A stretch of DNA of 64,000 nt, from the NCBI RefSeq assembly GCF_024055795.1, contig NZ_JAMXMY010000005.1, positions 1-64,000 of the forward strand. The letters are read 5' to 3'. Shown piece after piece: positions 34,583 through 43,444 of the stretch (position 1 is the first letter of the stretch; each line of letters begins with the position of its first letter). Origin of the DNA: Actinoallomurus purpureus. GTDB lineage: Bacteria > Actinomycetota > Actinomycetes > Streptosporangiales > Streptosporangiaceae. The position numbers and the translations under genes were made by a program. The notes under the pieces are model-generated. The model ran no database searches, was not told the DNA's origin, and saw only the letters and a list, made by a program, of their open reading frames with translations.

Positions 34583-35541
34583 GGTTCGTCGTCTACGGCG
34601 CGGGCGCGGTCGGCGGCGCCATCGGGGCCCGGCTGTTCCAGCGGGGCCACGACGTCACGCTCATCGCCCGCGGCGCCCACTACGAGGCCATTCGTGACCG
34701 GGGACTGCGCCTCGACACCCCGGAGGAGAGCGTCACCCTGCCGATCCCGGTCGTCGACCGGCCGTCGGCGGTGACGTTCCGGCCCGGCGACGTCGTCCTG
34801 CTCACGATGAAGACGCAGGACACCCTGGCGGCGCTGGCCGAGCTGTCGGCCCTCGCCCCACCGGACGTCATCGTCGCGTCCGCCCAGAACGGCGTCGAGA
34901 ACGAGCGCCTCGCCCTGCGGCTGTTCCGCCGCGTGTACGGCATCTGCGTCCTGTTGCCGTCGGCGTTTCTCGAGCCCGGCGTCGTCGAGGCGTACCTCGC
35001 GCCCCAGACGGGCGGCCTCGACGTCGGCCGGTACCCCGACGGCGTGGACGACACGGCCGAGGCCCTGGCGGAGGCCTTCACGGACGCGACGTTCGTGTCG
35101 GTCGCCCGGCCGGACGTGATGCGCTACAAGTACGGCAAGCTCCTGACGAACCTCGGGAACGCCGTCGAGGTGGTCATCGGCCCCGGCGAACAGGGCGCGG
35201 AGATCATCCGGCTCGCCCGGGACGAAGGGACGGCGTGCCTGCGGGCGTCGGGCATCGACGCGCCGAGCGGAGTGGGCATGGCGTCCCAGATTCGTCCCAT
35301 CCGCGGGCGCCTGCGCACCGGCGGCTCGTCCCACCAGAGTCTGAGCCGGGGGACCGGCACGATCGAGGCCGACTACCTCAACGGGGAGATCGTCCTGCTG
35401 GGCCGCGAGCACGGCGTGCCGACCCCGGTCAACGAGCTGCTCCGGCGGTTGGCGAACCGGATGGCCCGCGAGGGCCTGCCGCCGGGCCTGATGACGCCGG
35501 AGGAGTTCCTCACCGCGCTGGACGGATCCGCCCCCGGATGA
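34579..35541 (+). CDS. Ketopantoate reductase-like oxidoreductase (ApbA/PanE family)
   Basis: The protein has 320 aa. The N-terminal Rossmann part VVYGAGAVGGAIGARLFQRG binds NADP; LLTMKTQDTLAAL carries the family's lysine, SAQNGVENERLALRLF the asparagine, and YKYGKLLTNLGNAVEVVIG the second conserved lysine. Family members reduce 2-dehydropantoate to pantoate for coenzyme A synthesis, but many paralogues have other keto-acid substrates. It is translationally coupled at both ends (ATGA with npdG and with the next gene). panB lies 2.4 kb away, so a pantothenate role is possible. Confidence 0.85.
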   Translation: MRFVVYGAGAVGGAIGARLFQRGHDVTLIARGAHYEAIRDRGLRLDTPEESVTLPIPVVDRPSAVTFRPGDVVLLTMKTQDTLAALAELSALAPPDVIVASAQNGVENERLALRLFRRVYGICVLLPSAFLEPGVVEAYLAPQTGGLDVGRYPDGVDDTAEALAEAFTDATFVSVARPDVMRYKYGKLLTNLGNAVEVVIGPGEQGAEIIRLARDEGTACLRASGIDAPSGVGMASQIRPIRGRLRTGGSSHQSLSRGTGTIEADYLNGEIVLLGREHGVPTPVNELLRRLANRMAREGLPPGLMTPEEFLTALDGSAPG

Positions 35542-36359
35542 CCGGAGGGCCGCCCGGTGCCCCGGTCCCTCCGATGGTCGACGACCTCGGCGGGCTGTTC
35601 CGGCCCGCCCGTGGCGTTCGGCGGGTCGTGTCGCTCGTGCCGTCCCTCACCGAGGCGATCGCGCGTACGGTGCCGGGCCTGCTGGTGGGCGCCACCGACT
35701 GGTGCGTCCAGCCACCGGGCCTCGGCGTCGTGCGCGTCGGCGGCACGAAGAACCCCGACGTCCGGAAGGTGGTCGGGCTGGCGCCGGACCTGGTCGTGGC
35801 CAACTTCGAGGAGAACCGCGAAGCCGACCTCGACGCCCTGCGCGCGGCGGGCGTCCCGGTGTGGGTCACCGTGATCCGTACGATCCCGGAGGCGCTGACC
35901 AGCCTCCAGCGGATGCTCGCCGCGTGCGGGCAGGACACGCCGGCGTGGCTGGCCGAGGCGCGTACGGTCTGGGCCGACGTCCTCCGGGAGCCACCGCCGG
36001 CCGGCGTGGCGGCGGTGGTCCCCATCTGGCGGCGCCCCTGGATGGTGCTCGGCCGGGACACCTTCGCCGGGGACGTCCTCGCGCGGCTCGGCGTCGCCAA
36101 CGTGTACGCGCACGCCGACGAGCGGTATCCGAAGGTGTCCGTTGACGAGATGCTGCGCCGGCGGCCGGGACTGGTCGTCCTGCCGGACGAGCCGTACGCC
36201 TTCTCCGCCGTGGATGGGCCGGAGACGTTCCCGGGGCTGCTGGTGGCGCTGGTGAGCGGCCGGCACCTGGAGTGGTACGGGCCGTCCCTCACCGAGGCGC
36301 GGCGGGTCCTCAGCGCGTCGCTTCCGGCGCCCGGCCCTGCCTCCAGTCGGTGGCCATGA
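35538..36359 (+). CDS. BtuF-like helical-backbone metal receptor, cytosolic form
   Basis: This 273-aa protein overlaps the preceding stop by ATGA. It resembles the cobalamin/iron-siderophore binding family: VVSLVPSLTEAIARTVPGLL, VGATDWCVQPPGL, then DLVVANFEENREADLDALRA, and a long linking helix before FAGDVLARLGVANVYAHA. No signal peptide or lipobox precedes the domain, so it seems to stay in the cytoplasm and is not a classical transporter subunit. The role is unknown. Its 3' end overlaps the convergent HNH-like gene by 50 bp. Confidence 0.8.
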   Translation: MTGGPPGAPVPPMVDDLGGLFRPARGVRRVVSLVPSLTEAIARTVPGLLVGATDWCVQPPGLGVVRVGGTKNPDVRKVVGLAPDLVVANFEENREADLDALRAAGVPVWVTVIRTIPEALTSLQRMLAACGQDTPAWLAEARTVWADVLREPPPAGVAAVVPIWRRPWMVLGRDTFAGDVLARLGVANVYAHADERYPKVSVDEMLRRRPGLVVLPDEPYAFSAVDGPETFPGLLVALVSGRHLEWYGPSLTEARRVLSASLPAPGPASSRWP

Positions 36360-36837
36360 TGGCGCGGGCGGCGGCGAGCGTCATCGCGCCGGCGCACACC
36401 TTCTTCTTCAGCGCGTTCTCGACCTCGTCCTTGTCGGCGGCGGTGGCCCCGCCGGTGTCGTAGCGGGGCTCGGGCCACAGGTTCCGCGGATCGCGCGGCG
36501 CGCCGCCGAGTTCGAGCGGGATCAGATGATCCTCCTCATAGTGCGCGGGGATCGTGTCGAGGTAGCCGTACTCGGCGATCTGCCGGACCTTGAGCGCGTT
36601 CGTGTACGACACCGGCGGCCGTACGGTCCTGGTCCAGCCGGCCACGCAGATCGTCGAGCCGATCGTGTCCTGCGTGACGTCCGGGTTGATCGCGCCGGGC
36701 TGGCAGGACGGATCGGGCAGCGGCAGATAGGCCTGGGAGCAGGTCGCGGGGTACTCCGGCGTCGTGGCGACCGGGACCGGGACGGGCGGGGACGCGGTGG
36801 CGGCGATGGACCAGACGATGGCGAGGACGCACGGCAT
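36310..36837 (-). CDS. Exported protein with HNH-like motif
   Basis: The 175-aa protein has a hydrophobic N-terminus (VLAIVWSIAATA) that suggests secretion, then a Pro/Val-rich stretch and four cysteines. The conserved part is IPAHYEEDHLIPLELGGAPR, continuing DPRNLWPEP. The DH...LELGG...N-WPE arrangement is that of His-Me finger (HNH-type) nucleases, with Asp-His at the active site and Asn/His downstream; a second histidine is not obvious. It may be a secreted nuclease or a binding protein with the same scaffold. It converges on and overlaps the metal-receptor gene. Confidence 0.65.
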   Translation of the reverse strand: MPCVLAIVWSIAATASPPVPVPVATTPEYPATCSQAYLPLPDPSCQPGAINPDVTQDTIGSTICVAGWTRTVRPPVSYTNALKVRQIAEYGYLDTIPAHYEEDHLIPLELGGAPRDPRNLWPEPRYDTGGATAADKDEVENALKKKVCAGAMTLAAARAIMATDWRQGRAPEATR

Positions 36838-36989
36838 GGGAGTGCCCTTCGGGAAGCGGGGGTTCGCCCCGCCATCCGGGCACTCGTCCCTGACGGCTTG
36901 GACCGGGTCATCGGATATGGCGTTACGCGGGAGCGGAGATCATCTACCCAGGGCGGACGATCATCGAAACACTCACCGGCGCTGGAACC

Positions 36990-37856
36990 TCACGGGCGCG
37001 GCGCGGGCGGCATGGTGGTGCTGCCCTCCAGGCTTACGAAGGCGTTCAGCACGGCCGAGCGGTCGTGGCCGGCGGCCAGCAGAAGGTGCATCAGGACGCG
37101 GGCCTTCAGCGGATCGAGGCGGGTGGCCGCCATCCCGCCGGGCGGTGCCGTGGGGGAGGACAGGACGACCGGAATGCGGCCGGCCGGTTCGGCGAGGACC
37201 GGTGCCAGCATGGCGAGAGCGGCCTGCCCGGCGGGGGCGGCCACGACCAGCCCGTCGCAGTGGTCGGCGAGGGTCCGAAGCAGTCCGCCGTCGTCGCCCA
37301 GGGCCACGACGTGCAGCCCGACGCGCGGCGGGTGCCCGGCGAACGGGCCGCGTACCGTGAACCGTTCCGGCGGCCGCCACAGCAGGCGCGGTGCCCCGCC
37401 GATCACCTGGCCCAGCGGCCCCGCCCCCGGCGAGGCGAACGCCGGAGCGGCGATCCCGGTGGCCGTGACGTGCCGTGCCGCGTGGATCTCGCCGTGTGCC
37501 ACGACCGCGCAGCCGAGCCCCTGCGGCCCGGCGGCCGCGACGGCGACGGCGTCCGCCAGGTCGGCGGGGGTGCCGGAGGCGGCGGTGAGGACGATGGGCG
37601 CGGTCCCGTCGTGGACGAGCTCCAGGGCCCAGGCCGTCTCCGCGAGGGTCTCCGAGGGGTGGACGATCACGACGCCGTGCGCGCCGGCGGCGGCCGTCTC
37701 TCCGACCGCGCGGGCGAGCTCGCCGACCGCGGCGAAGGTGGAGACGGGACCGGCGACCGGGCGGCGCTCCACCGTCACCCCCGGCGGGAGGGGCGGCGGC
37801 GCGTCGGCCATGGGCACGGGCCCGTCGGGGACGAACACGACGACCCGCCGGGTCAC
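36990..37856 (-). CDS. Asparaginase-family protein without catalytic residues
   Basis: The protein has 288 aa from GTG 37856. The frame is open up to 38060 inside panB, but that part is a low-complexity Ala/Pro stretch. The fold is of L-asparaginase: an alpha/beta domain followed by a C-terminal domain ending LDPLKARVLMHLLLAAGHD. Three active sites are lost: the N-terminal GGTIA threonine motif reads VPDGPVPMA, the HGTDT motif reads VHPSETLAE, and the lysine after ARxVxK reads RHVTATG. It is unlikely to hydrolyse asparagine and may be a regulator or binding protein. It is just downstream of panB on the same strand. Confidence 0.75.
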   Translation of the reverse strand: MTRRVVVFVPDGPVPMADAPPPLPPGVTVERRPVAGPVSTFAAVGELARAVGETAAAGAHGVVIVHPSETLAETAWALELVHDGTAPIVLTAASGTPADLADAVAVAAAGPQGLGCAVVAHGEIHAARHVTATGIAAPAFASPGAGPLGQVIGGAPRLLWRPPERFTVRGPFAGHPPRVGLHVVALGDDGGLLRTLADHCDGLVVAAPAGQAALAMLAPVLAEPAGRIPVVLSSPTAPPGGMAATRLDPLKARVLMHLLLAAGHDRSAVLNAFVSLEGSTTMPPAPRP

Positions 37857-37977
37857 CGATTCGTCGGCGGGCCCGGCACCGGGCTCCCGGGCGGCAGGGA
37901 AGGGCGCGGCGGAGGGTGCGTTCGCCGGTGACGCCGCCTCGGATGGGGCATCGCCGGGCCGGGCCTCCGGCCACAGG

Positions 37978-38820
37978 TCAGCGGTAGGCGTGTTCGGGAC
38001 CGGGGAAGGCGCCCGAGACGACCTCCGCCGCGAACTCCTGGACGGCGCCGCGCAGGACACCCGTCACGTCGGCGTACCGCTTGACGAACTTGGCCGTGTG
38101 CGGGGTGAGGCCGGCCATGTCCTGCCACACGAGGACCTGCGCGTCGGTGCCCGGGCCGGCGCCGATGCCGATGGTCGGGATGGACAGGGCGGCGGTGACG
38201 CGGTCGGCGAGCTCGGAGGGCACGCATTCGAGCACGACGGAGAACGCGCCCGCGGCCTCGAGGTCCTTGGCGTCGGCCATGAGGCGTTCGCCGTCCTCGC
38301 CGCGTCCCTGGACGCGGTAGCCGCCGAAGGCGTTCACCGACTGCGGCGTGAGTCCGAGATGCGCCATGACCGGGATGCCCGCCGCGACCAGCGCCTCGAC
38401 CTGGGGGAGCACCCGCCGGCCGCCCTCGAGCTTGACCGCCTGCGCGCCGGTCTCCTTCAGGAACCTGACCCCGGTGTGCAGGGCCTCGGCCACGCCGGTC
38501 TGGTACGCCCCGAACGGCAGGTCGGCGACGACCATGGCGCGGGAGGTGCCGCGCACCACCGCCGCGGTGAGCGGGATGAGGTCGTCGACGGTGACGGGGA
38601 TCGTGGACTCGTGGCCGAGGACCACCATTCCGGCGGAGTCGCCGACGAGCAGCACCGGGATCCCGGCGTCGTCGAAGACCCGCGCGGTGAGCGCGTCGTA
38701 CGCGGTGAGCATGGGCCACTTCTCGCCGCGTTCCTTCGCCGTCGCGATGTCGCGTACGGTCACGCGGCGCCCGGTCTGGCCGCCGTACAGCGTGGTCGGC
38801 CGACTGGTCGATACAGACAT
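37978..38820 (-). CDS. panB: 3-methyl-2-oxobutanoate hydroxymethyltransferase
   Basis: This 280-aa enzyme adds a hydroxymethyl group from methylene-tetrahydrofolate to alpha-ketoisovalerate, the first committed step to pantothenate and coenzyme A. ATG 38820 has GGAGG six bases upstream. Motifs: [40 protein letters not shown] with the metal-binding aspartate, VKLEGG, and [40 protein letters not shown] and DMAGLT follow. It is complete. The asparaginase-like gene follows on the same strand after 121 bp. Confidence 0.95.
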   Translation of the reverse strand: MSVSTSRPTTLYGGQTGRRVTVRDIATAKERGEKWPMLTAYDALTARVFDDAGIPVLLVGDSAGMVVLGHESTIPVTVDDLIPLTAAVVRGTSRAMVVADLPFGAYQTGVAEALHTGVRFLKETGAQAVKLEGGRRVLPQVEALVAAGIPVMAHLGLTPQSVNAFGGYRVQGRGEDGERLMADAKDLEAAGAFSVVLECVPSELADRVTAALSIPTIGIGAGPGTDAQVLVWQDMAGLTPHTAKFVKRYADVTGVLRGAVQEFAAEVVSGAFPGPEHAYR

Positions 38821-38972
38821 CGGAAACCTCCTGCCTCGAGGCGCCACGGTGGCGTCCCCGGACGAGATCGATGATCCCACGAGGTCAACGACCCGTACAG
38901 CCCGTACCTTCCCGACGTCGTTTATGAAACGCTACGGTTGCGTATCGTTCCGGGAATATCCTAAGTTGGGCA

Positions 38973-38986
38973 GCGTTAAGAAACGC
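38973..38986. promoter_or_regulatory. Candidate operator before the DHA2 efflux gene
   Basis: GCGTT aaga AACGC is a perfect 5-bp inverted repeat 35 bp before the efflux start. Related half-sites (aaacgc at about 38929, gttgcgt at about 38936) occur upstream. It could bind the TetR protein encoded downstream. Confidence 0.35.
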
Positions 38987-39020
38987 AACAGACTCGTATC
39001 GATATCCCCCGAAGGGCCTC

Positions 39021-40580
39021 ATGGATCCGCAGACCATCCACAAGAGGCGCTGGACCATCCTCGGCGTCCTCATCGTCAGCCTGCTCGTCATCGTGCTCGA
39101 CAACACGGTCCTCAACGTCGCGTTGAAGACCATCGCGGACCCGCGCGACGGCCTCGGCGCCACCCAGGCCCAGCTGGAATGGGCCATCAACTCCTACACG
39201 CTCGTCTTCGCCGGCCTGCTGTTCACCTTCGGTGTGCTCGGCGACCGGATCGGCCGCAAGCGCATGCTGATCATCGGCATGCTCCTGTTCGGCCTCGCCT
39301 CGCTGCTGTCCTCGTACGCGCAGACCCCCGACCAGCTGATCCTCGCCCGTGCGGCAATGGGCTTCGGCGGCGCGGCCGTCATGCCGCAGACGCTGTCGAT
39401 CATCACGAACGTCTTCGAGCCGCAGGAGCGCGGCCGGGCCATCGGCGTGTGGGCCGGGGCCGTCGGCATCGGGATCGCCGTCGGGCCCATCACCGGCGGT
39501 CTGCTGCTCGACCACTTCTGGTGGGGTTCGGTCTTCCTCATCAACGTCCCGATCGTCATCGCCGGCGTGATCGGCATCGCGATCGTCGTCCCGGAGTCCC
39601 GGATCGCGGTGCGCACCAGGATCGACTTCGGTGGCGTGCTGCTGTCGATCGCCGGCCTGATCCTCCTCACCTACGGGATCATCGAGGGCGGCGAGAAGGC
39701 GACCGTCACCGCGCCGACCGTGTACGGGCCCGTGCTCGCCGGCGTGGCACTGCTCGCGCTGTTCGTCTGGTACGAGTCCCGCATCGAGCACCCGTCGCTC
39801 AACGTCCGGCTGTTCCGCGACGGCCGGCTGTCGGCGTCCGTGGGCGCCATCGCCCTGGTGTTCTTCGCGCTCGGCGGCGTCTTCCTGTTCGTCTCGCTGT
39901 ACCTGCAGAACGTCCGTGGCTACACGCCGCTGCAGGCGGGCCTGCTCACGCTGCCGCTGGCCGTCGGCCAGATGCTGTTCTCGCCGCGGAGCGCCGGGCT
40001 GGTCGCCCGGTACGGCGCCAAGCGGGTCGCCGCGACCGGCCTGACCATGGTCGCGCTGGCGCTGCTCAGCTACCACTTCACCGCCGTGCACAGCCCGATC
40101 TGGATCCTCGAGATCACCTTCTTCGTGCAGGGCGCCGGAATGGCCCTCGTGATGCCCCCGGCCACCACCGCGGTCATGTCCGTGCTGCCGAGGGAGCAGG
40201 CCGGATCCGGCTCGGCCATCAACAACATCGCCCGTCAGGTCGCCGTCGCGCTCGGCGTCGCCGTCCTGGGCTCCCTGGTCTCCTCGATCTACCGCAACGG
40301 CATGAAGCCGCACCTGACGGCGCTGCCCGAGCGCGTACGCGACGTCGCCGGGTCGGACATCGGCAGCACCACGGGCGTGGCCGACAAGCTCGGAGCGGCG
40401 GGCCGGGCGCTCCTGCCGCCGGCGCACGACTCCTTCGTCCACGCCATGCACATCACCTCCGCGATCTCGGCCGCCGTGGCCTTCCTCGGAGCGCTCGTCG
40501 TCCTGAAGTGGATGCCCGGTCAGGCGGCGGCCGAGGCCGACACCCCGCCCGTTGAACAGCGCGAACCCGCCGAGGTATGA
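39021..40580 (+). CDS. MFS drug exporter, DHA2 (EmrB/QacA) type
   Basis: This 519-aa protein has about 14 transmembrane helices. LLVIVLDNTVLNVALKTIA is the DHA2 motif D1 region, FGVLGDRIGRKRMLIIGML is motif A, and GIGIAVGPITGGLLLDHF is motif C of proton-coupled antiporters. It exports hydrophobic compounds in exchange for protons. The TetR gene begins 14 bp after its stop and is probably co-transcribed, so the regulator likely represses its own operon through the inverted repeats upstream. Confidence 0.9.
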   Translation: MDPQTIHKRRWTILGVLIVSLLVIVLDNTVLNVALKTIADPRDGLGATQAQLEWAINSYTLVFAGLLFTFGVLGDRIGRKRMLIIGMLLFGLASLLSSYAQTPDQLILARAAMGFGGAAVMPQTLSIITNVFEPQERGRAIGVWAGAVGIGIAVGPITGGLLLDHFWWGSVFLINVPIVIAGVIGIAIVVPESRIAVRTRIDFGGVLLSIAGLILLTYGIIEGGEKATVTAPTVYGPVLAGVALLALFVWYESRIEHPSLNVRLFRDGRLSASVGAIALVFFALGGVFLFVSLYLQNVRGYTPLQAGLLTLPLAVGQMLFSPRSAGLVARYGAKRVAATGLTMVALALLSYHFTAVHSPIWILEITFFVQGAGMALVMPPATTAVMSVLPREQAGSGSAINNIARQVAVALGVAVLGSLVSSIYRNGMKPHLTALPERVRDVAGSDIGSTTGVADKLGAAGRALLPPAHDSFVHAMHITSAISAAVAFLGALVVLKWMPGQAAAEADTPPVEQREPAEV

Positions 40581-40594
40581 GACGGTGATGCGCG

Positions 40595-41203
40595 ATGACG
40601 CAGACCACTGATCAGCTCGCCGCGCGGCCGCCGGGCCGGCCGCGCAGTGAGCGCGCAGCCAAGGCGATCGTCGACGCCACCCTGGACCTCCTCGCCGAGG
40701 AGGGCGGGGTGGCCGGCGTCTCCATCGAGGCGGTGGCCGCACGCGCGGGGGTCGGCAAGACGACGATCTACCGCCGCTGGCCCAACAAGGAGGCGCTCAT
40801 CATCGACGCGCTCGCCGCGTTGAAGGAGCCCTTCCCCGAGCCGCGCGGCGAGTCGGTGCGCGACGACCTGACCGCCATAGCCCGGGCCTTCGTCGCGAAC
40901 AAGAGCGACAAGAAGCGCCTGGACTGCTACTGGAGCGTCCTCGGTAGTTCCGAGCGGTATCCGGAGCTGATCGCGCGGTTCACCCGCGAGGTCATCGAGC
41001 CCCGGCGCGAGGTCATACGGGAGGTGCTGCGGCGCGGCGTCGCCAGCGGCCAGCTGCGCTCCGACCTCGACGTCGAGCTGACCCAGTGGGTCCTCACGGG
41101 AGCCATGGCCAATCGGGCGCGGGCGTTCGGCGCCGGGCCGGTCCCAGAGGACTTCGCGGAACGGGTCATCGACACCCTTCTGGCCGGGCTGACGCCGCGC
41201 TGA
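40595..41203 (+). CDS. TetR-family regulator of the DHA2 exporter
   Basis: This 202-aa protein has the HTH at about residues 22-68 (AIVDATLDLLAEEGGVAGVS, IEAVAARAGVGKTTIYRRWP, then NKEALIIDAL). The C-terminal domain resembles the TetR_C subgroup with VIEPRREVIREVLRRGVASG and QLRSDLDVELTQWVLTGAM. Ligand unknown. It forms a tight two-gene operon with the exporter, which fits local control of efflux. Confidence 0.9.
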   Translation: MTQTTDQLAARPPGRPRSERAAKAIVDATLDLLAEEGGVAGVSIEAVAARAGVGKTTIYRRWPNKEALIIDALAALKEPFPEPRGESVRDDLTAIARAFVANKSDKKRLDCYWSVLGSSERYPELIARFTREVIEPRREVIREVLRRGVASGQLRSDLDVELTQWVLTGAMANRARAFGAGPVPEDFAERVIDTLLAGLTPR

Positions 41204-41295
41204 CCGGTCGACCGCGTGATCTTCCTTCCCTCCGGTCGGCTTTTGGTCATACTTTTACTCCGGGGGCTGACGGGCCACAGGAAGGACTCCGGCGG

Positions 41296-43362
41296 ATGGC
41301 CGATTCTTCGGCGAGGACCCTGGTGCTCGGCATCGGCCGGGCCGGTGAGGTCCTCCAGTGCGGGCAGAACTCCACGGGCGTGCTGGGCCGTCCCCCGGAG
41401 GAGGTCGTCGGCACCGACGTGACCGGCCTGTTCACCGAGGAGAGCAAGGAGGCGCTGACCGGCCTCCTCGACGCCCTCGCCGAACGCCACGAGCGGACCG
41501 CCGTCCTCGGTGTGCGCACCGAGGACGGCGAACCGCGCAATGCAGTCGTCACCGTCCAGCCGATGCACACCGCGGCCGCCGACCCCGCCGACCTGATGAT
41601 GGTCCGCGTCGCGGTGACCGATTTGGAACGCTTCACCGACCCGGCGCTGATGCGCCGGGCCATGCTGGACGACGCGCTCGTACGCATCGGGGCCACGCTC
41701 GACCTGGACCAGATGGCGCGCGAACTCGTCGACGTCGTCGTGCCCCACTTCTGCAACGCCGCCGGCGTCCTCATCCAGGAGAGCATCGTCGCCGCCGACG
41801 AGCACCCCTCGATCGCCGCCGACGGCACCACCGTGCTGCGCCGGGTGGCGCTCGCCACCGATGCCTCGGACCCGAAGTGGAACGCCGCCTTCCCGACGGG
41901 GGAGGTCCTCACCTACCCGCCCGACACCCCGTACACCCGCTGCATGGCCACCGGCGAGCCGGTGCTGGAATCCCACTTCGACGTCAAGGCCGCCAAGAGG
42001 ATCGCCCGGCTCTGGCGGCGCAAGCCCGTCGCCAAGCTCCTGGCCGACAGCTCCATGGTCCTGCTGCCGCTGATCGCCCGGGGGACCACGCTGGGATTCG
42101 TCGTCTGCACCCGCAGCGCCGCCCACCGGGCCTTCGACGCGTACGACGTCGAGATCGGGATGGAGTTCGCCGCGCGCGCGGCCCTCTACATCGACAACGC
42201 CCGCCACTACAGCCGCGAACGCGCGACCGCGCTGACCCTCCAGCGCAGCATGCTGCCCACCGAGCTCACGGCACCGTCCAGCGTCGCCGTACGCCACCGG
42301 TACCTGCCGGGCAACCAGCTGATCGAGGTCGGCGGCGACTGGTACGAGTCGATCGCCCTGCCGGGCGGCCGCGTCGCCCTCATCGTCGGCGACGTCGCCG
42401 GCCACGGCGTGCGCGCCGCCGTCACCATGGGACGGCTGCGCACCGCCCTGCGGACCATCGTCAACCTGGAGCTGTCCCCGGCGGACGGTCTGCAGCAGCT
42501 CGACGCGCTGATGCGGGAGCTCGGCGAGCGGGAGCCCGCCTTCGCCACCTGCGTGTACGCCGTCTACGACGCGACGGACGGCACCTGCGAGATCGCCTCC
42601 GCCGGGCATCTGCCGCCGCTGCTGCTGCGGCCGAACGGCACCACCGAGTTCCTCGACGTCCCGCCCGCGCCGCCGCTCGGCGTCGGCGAGGGAATGATCG
42701 AGACCCGCACGTTCACCATCGGGGACGGCAGCATCCTCGTGCTCTACACCGACGGGCTCGTGGAGAACCGCGGGCAGGACATCGACGACGGCCTCTCCCG
42801 GCTGCGTGGCCTGTTCGGCGCGGACGCGCTGTTCCGGCCCTTGGAGGAGCTCGCCAAGGCCACGCTCGACAGCGCCTACTCCGACCACGACCGCGACGAC
42901 ATCGCGGTGCTCATCGCCCGCCTGCGGCGGCTGCCCGAGTGTGACATCGCCTCCTGGCGGCTGCCCGCACGGCCGACCGCGGTACGCGACGCCCGCGCCC
43001 GGGTCCGCGAGACGCTCGAACGCTGGGACTGCGGCGACCTGTCCTTCAGCACGGAGCTGGTGGTGTCGGAACTGGTCACCAACGCGCTGCGGTACGCCTC
43101 CGGCGACATCGAGCTACGGCTGCTGCGCGACACCACTCTGGTCTGCGAGGTCCGCGACGACTCCGACGCCCTGCCCCGGGCCCGCCAGGCGGCCGACGAC
43201 GACGAGGGCGGCCGCGGCCTGCAGGTCGTCCACCGGCTGGCCAAGCGGTGGGGCGCTCGCCCGGTGGGCGACGGCAAGGTGGTGTGGTGCGAGCTCGAGC
43301 TCCCCGGCCGAGACGACGCCGTCGAGGGAGCCTGGCCGGGTGAGGCCCACCACCTCCCCTGA
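41296..43362 (+). CDS. PAS-GAF-PP2C (SpoIIE-type) phosphatase with C-terminal anti-sigma-type kinase domain
   Basis: The protein has 688 aa from ATG 41296. Residues about 10-110 look like a PAS domain, 135-310 a GAF domain (LDLDQMARELVDVVVPHFCN, then VLLPLIARGTTLGFVVCTR), 320-535 a PPM/SpoIIE phosphatase (GDWYESIALPGGRVALIVGD, VAGHGVRAAVTMGRLRTALR, ILVLYTDGLVENRG) and 550-680 a GHKL ATPase (LVVSELVTNALRYASGDIEL, then GGRGLQVVHRLAKRWG). This set is typical of actinobacterial partner-switching regulators acting on anti-sigma antagonists. The canonical GGDWYD is GGDWYE here. It is cytoplasmic and stands alone. Confidence 0.9.
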   Translation: MADSSARTLVLGIGRAGEVLQCGQNSTGVLGRPPEEVVGTDVTGLFTEESKEALTGLLDALAERHERTAVLGVRTEDGEPRNAVVTVQPMHTAAADPADLMMVRVAVTDLERFTDPALMRRAMLDDALVRIGATLDLDQMARELVDVVVPHFCNAAGVLIQESIVAADEHPSIAADGTTVLRRVALATDASDPKWNAAFPTGEVLTYPPDTPYTRCMATGEPVLESHFDVKAAKRIARLWRRKPVAKLLADSSMVLLPLIARGTTLGFVVCTRSAAHRAFDAYDVEIGMEFAARAALYIDNARHYSRERATALTLQRSMLPTELTAPSSVAVRHRYLPGNQLIEVGGDWYESIALPGGRVALIVGDVAGHGVRAAVTMGRLRTALRTIVNLELSPADGLQQLDALMRELGEREPAFATCVYAVYDATDGTCEIASAGHLPPLLLRPNGTTEFLDVPPAPPLGVGEGMIETRTFTIGDGSILVLYTDGLVENRGQDIDDGLSRLRGLFGADALFRPLEELAKATLDSAYSDHDRDDIAVLIARLRRLPECDIASWRLPARPTAVRDARARVRETLERWDCGDLSFSTELVVSELVTNALRYASGDIELRLLRDTTLVCEVRDDSDALPRARQAADDDEGGRGLQVVHRLAKRWGARPVGDGKVVWCELELPGRDDAVEGAWPGEAHHLP

Positions 43363-43381
43363 GCAGCCCCTCGCACCGTTA

Positions 43382-43425
43382 TCGTCGAGGGTCTTCGATG
43401 TCAGAGGCACGAATACCCTCGACGA
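43382..43425. terminator. Inverted repeat between convergent genes
   Basis: TCGTCGAGGGT (43382-43392) and ACCCTCGACGA (43415-43425) form an 11-bp stem with a 22-base loop between the phosphatase gene and nadE. Likely a shared terminator. Confidence 0.55.
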
Positions 43426-43444
43426 AACGCGACCGCCGGCGACC

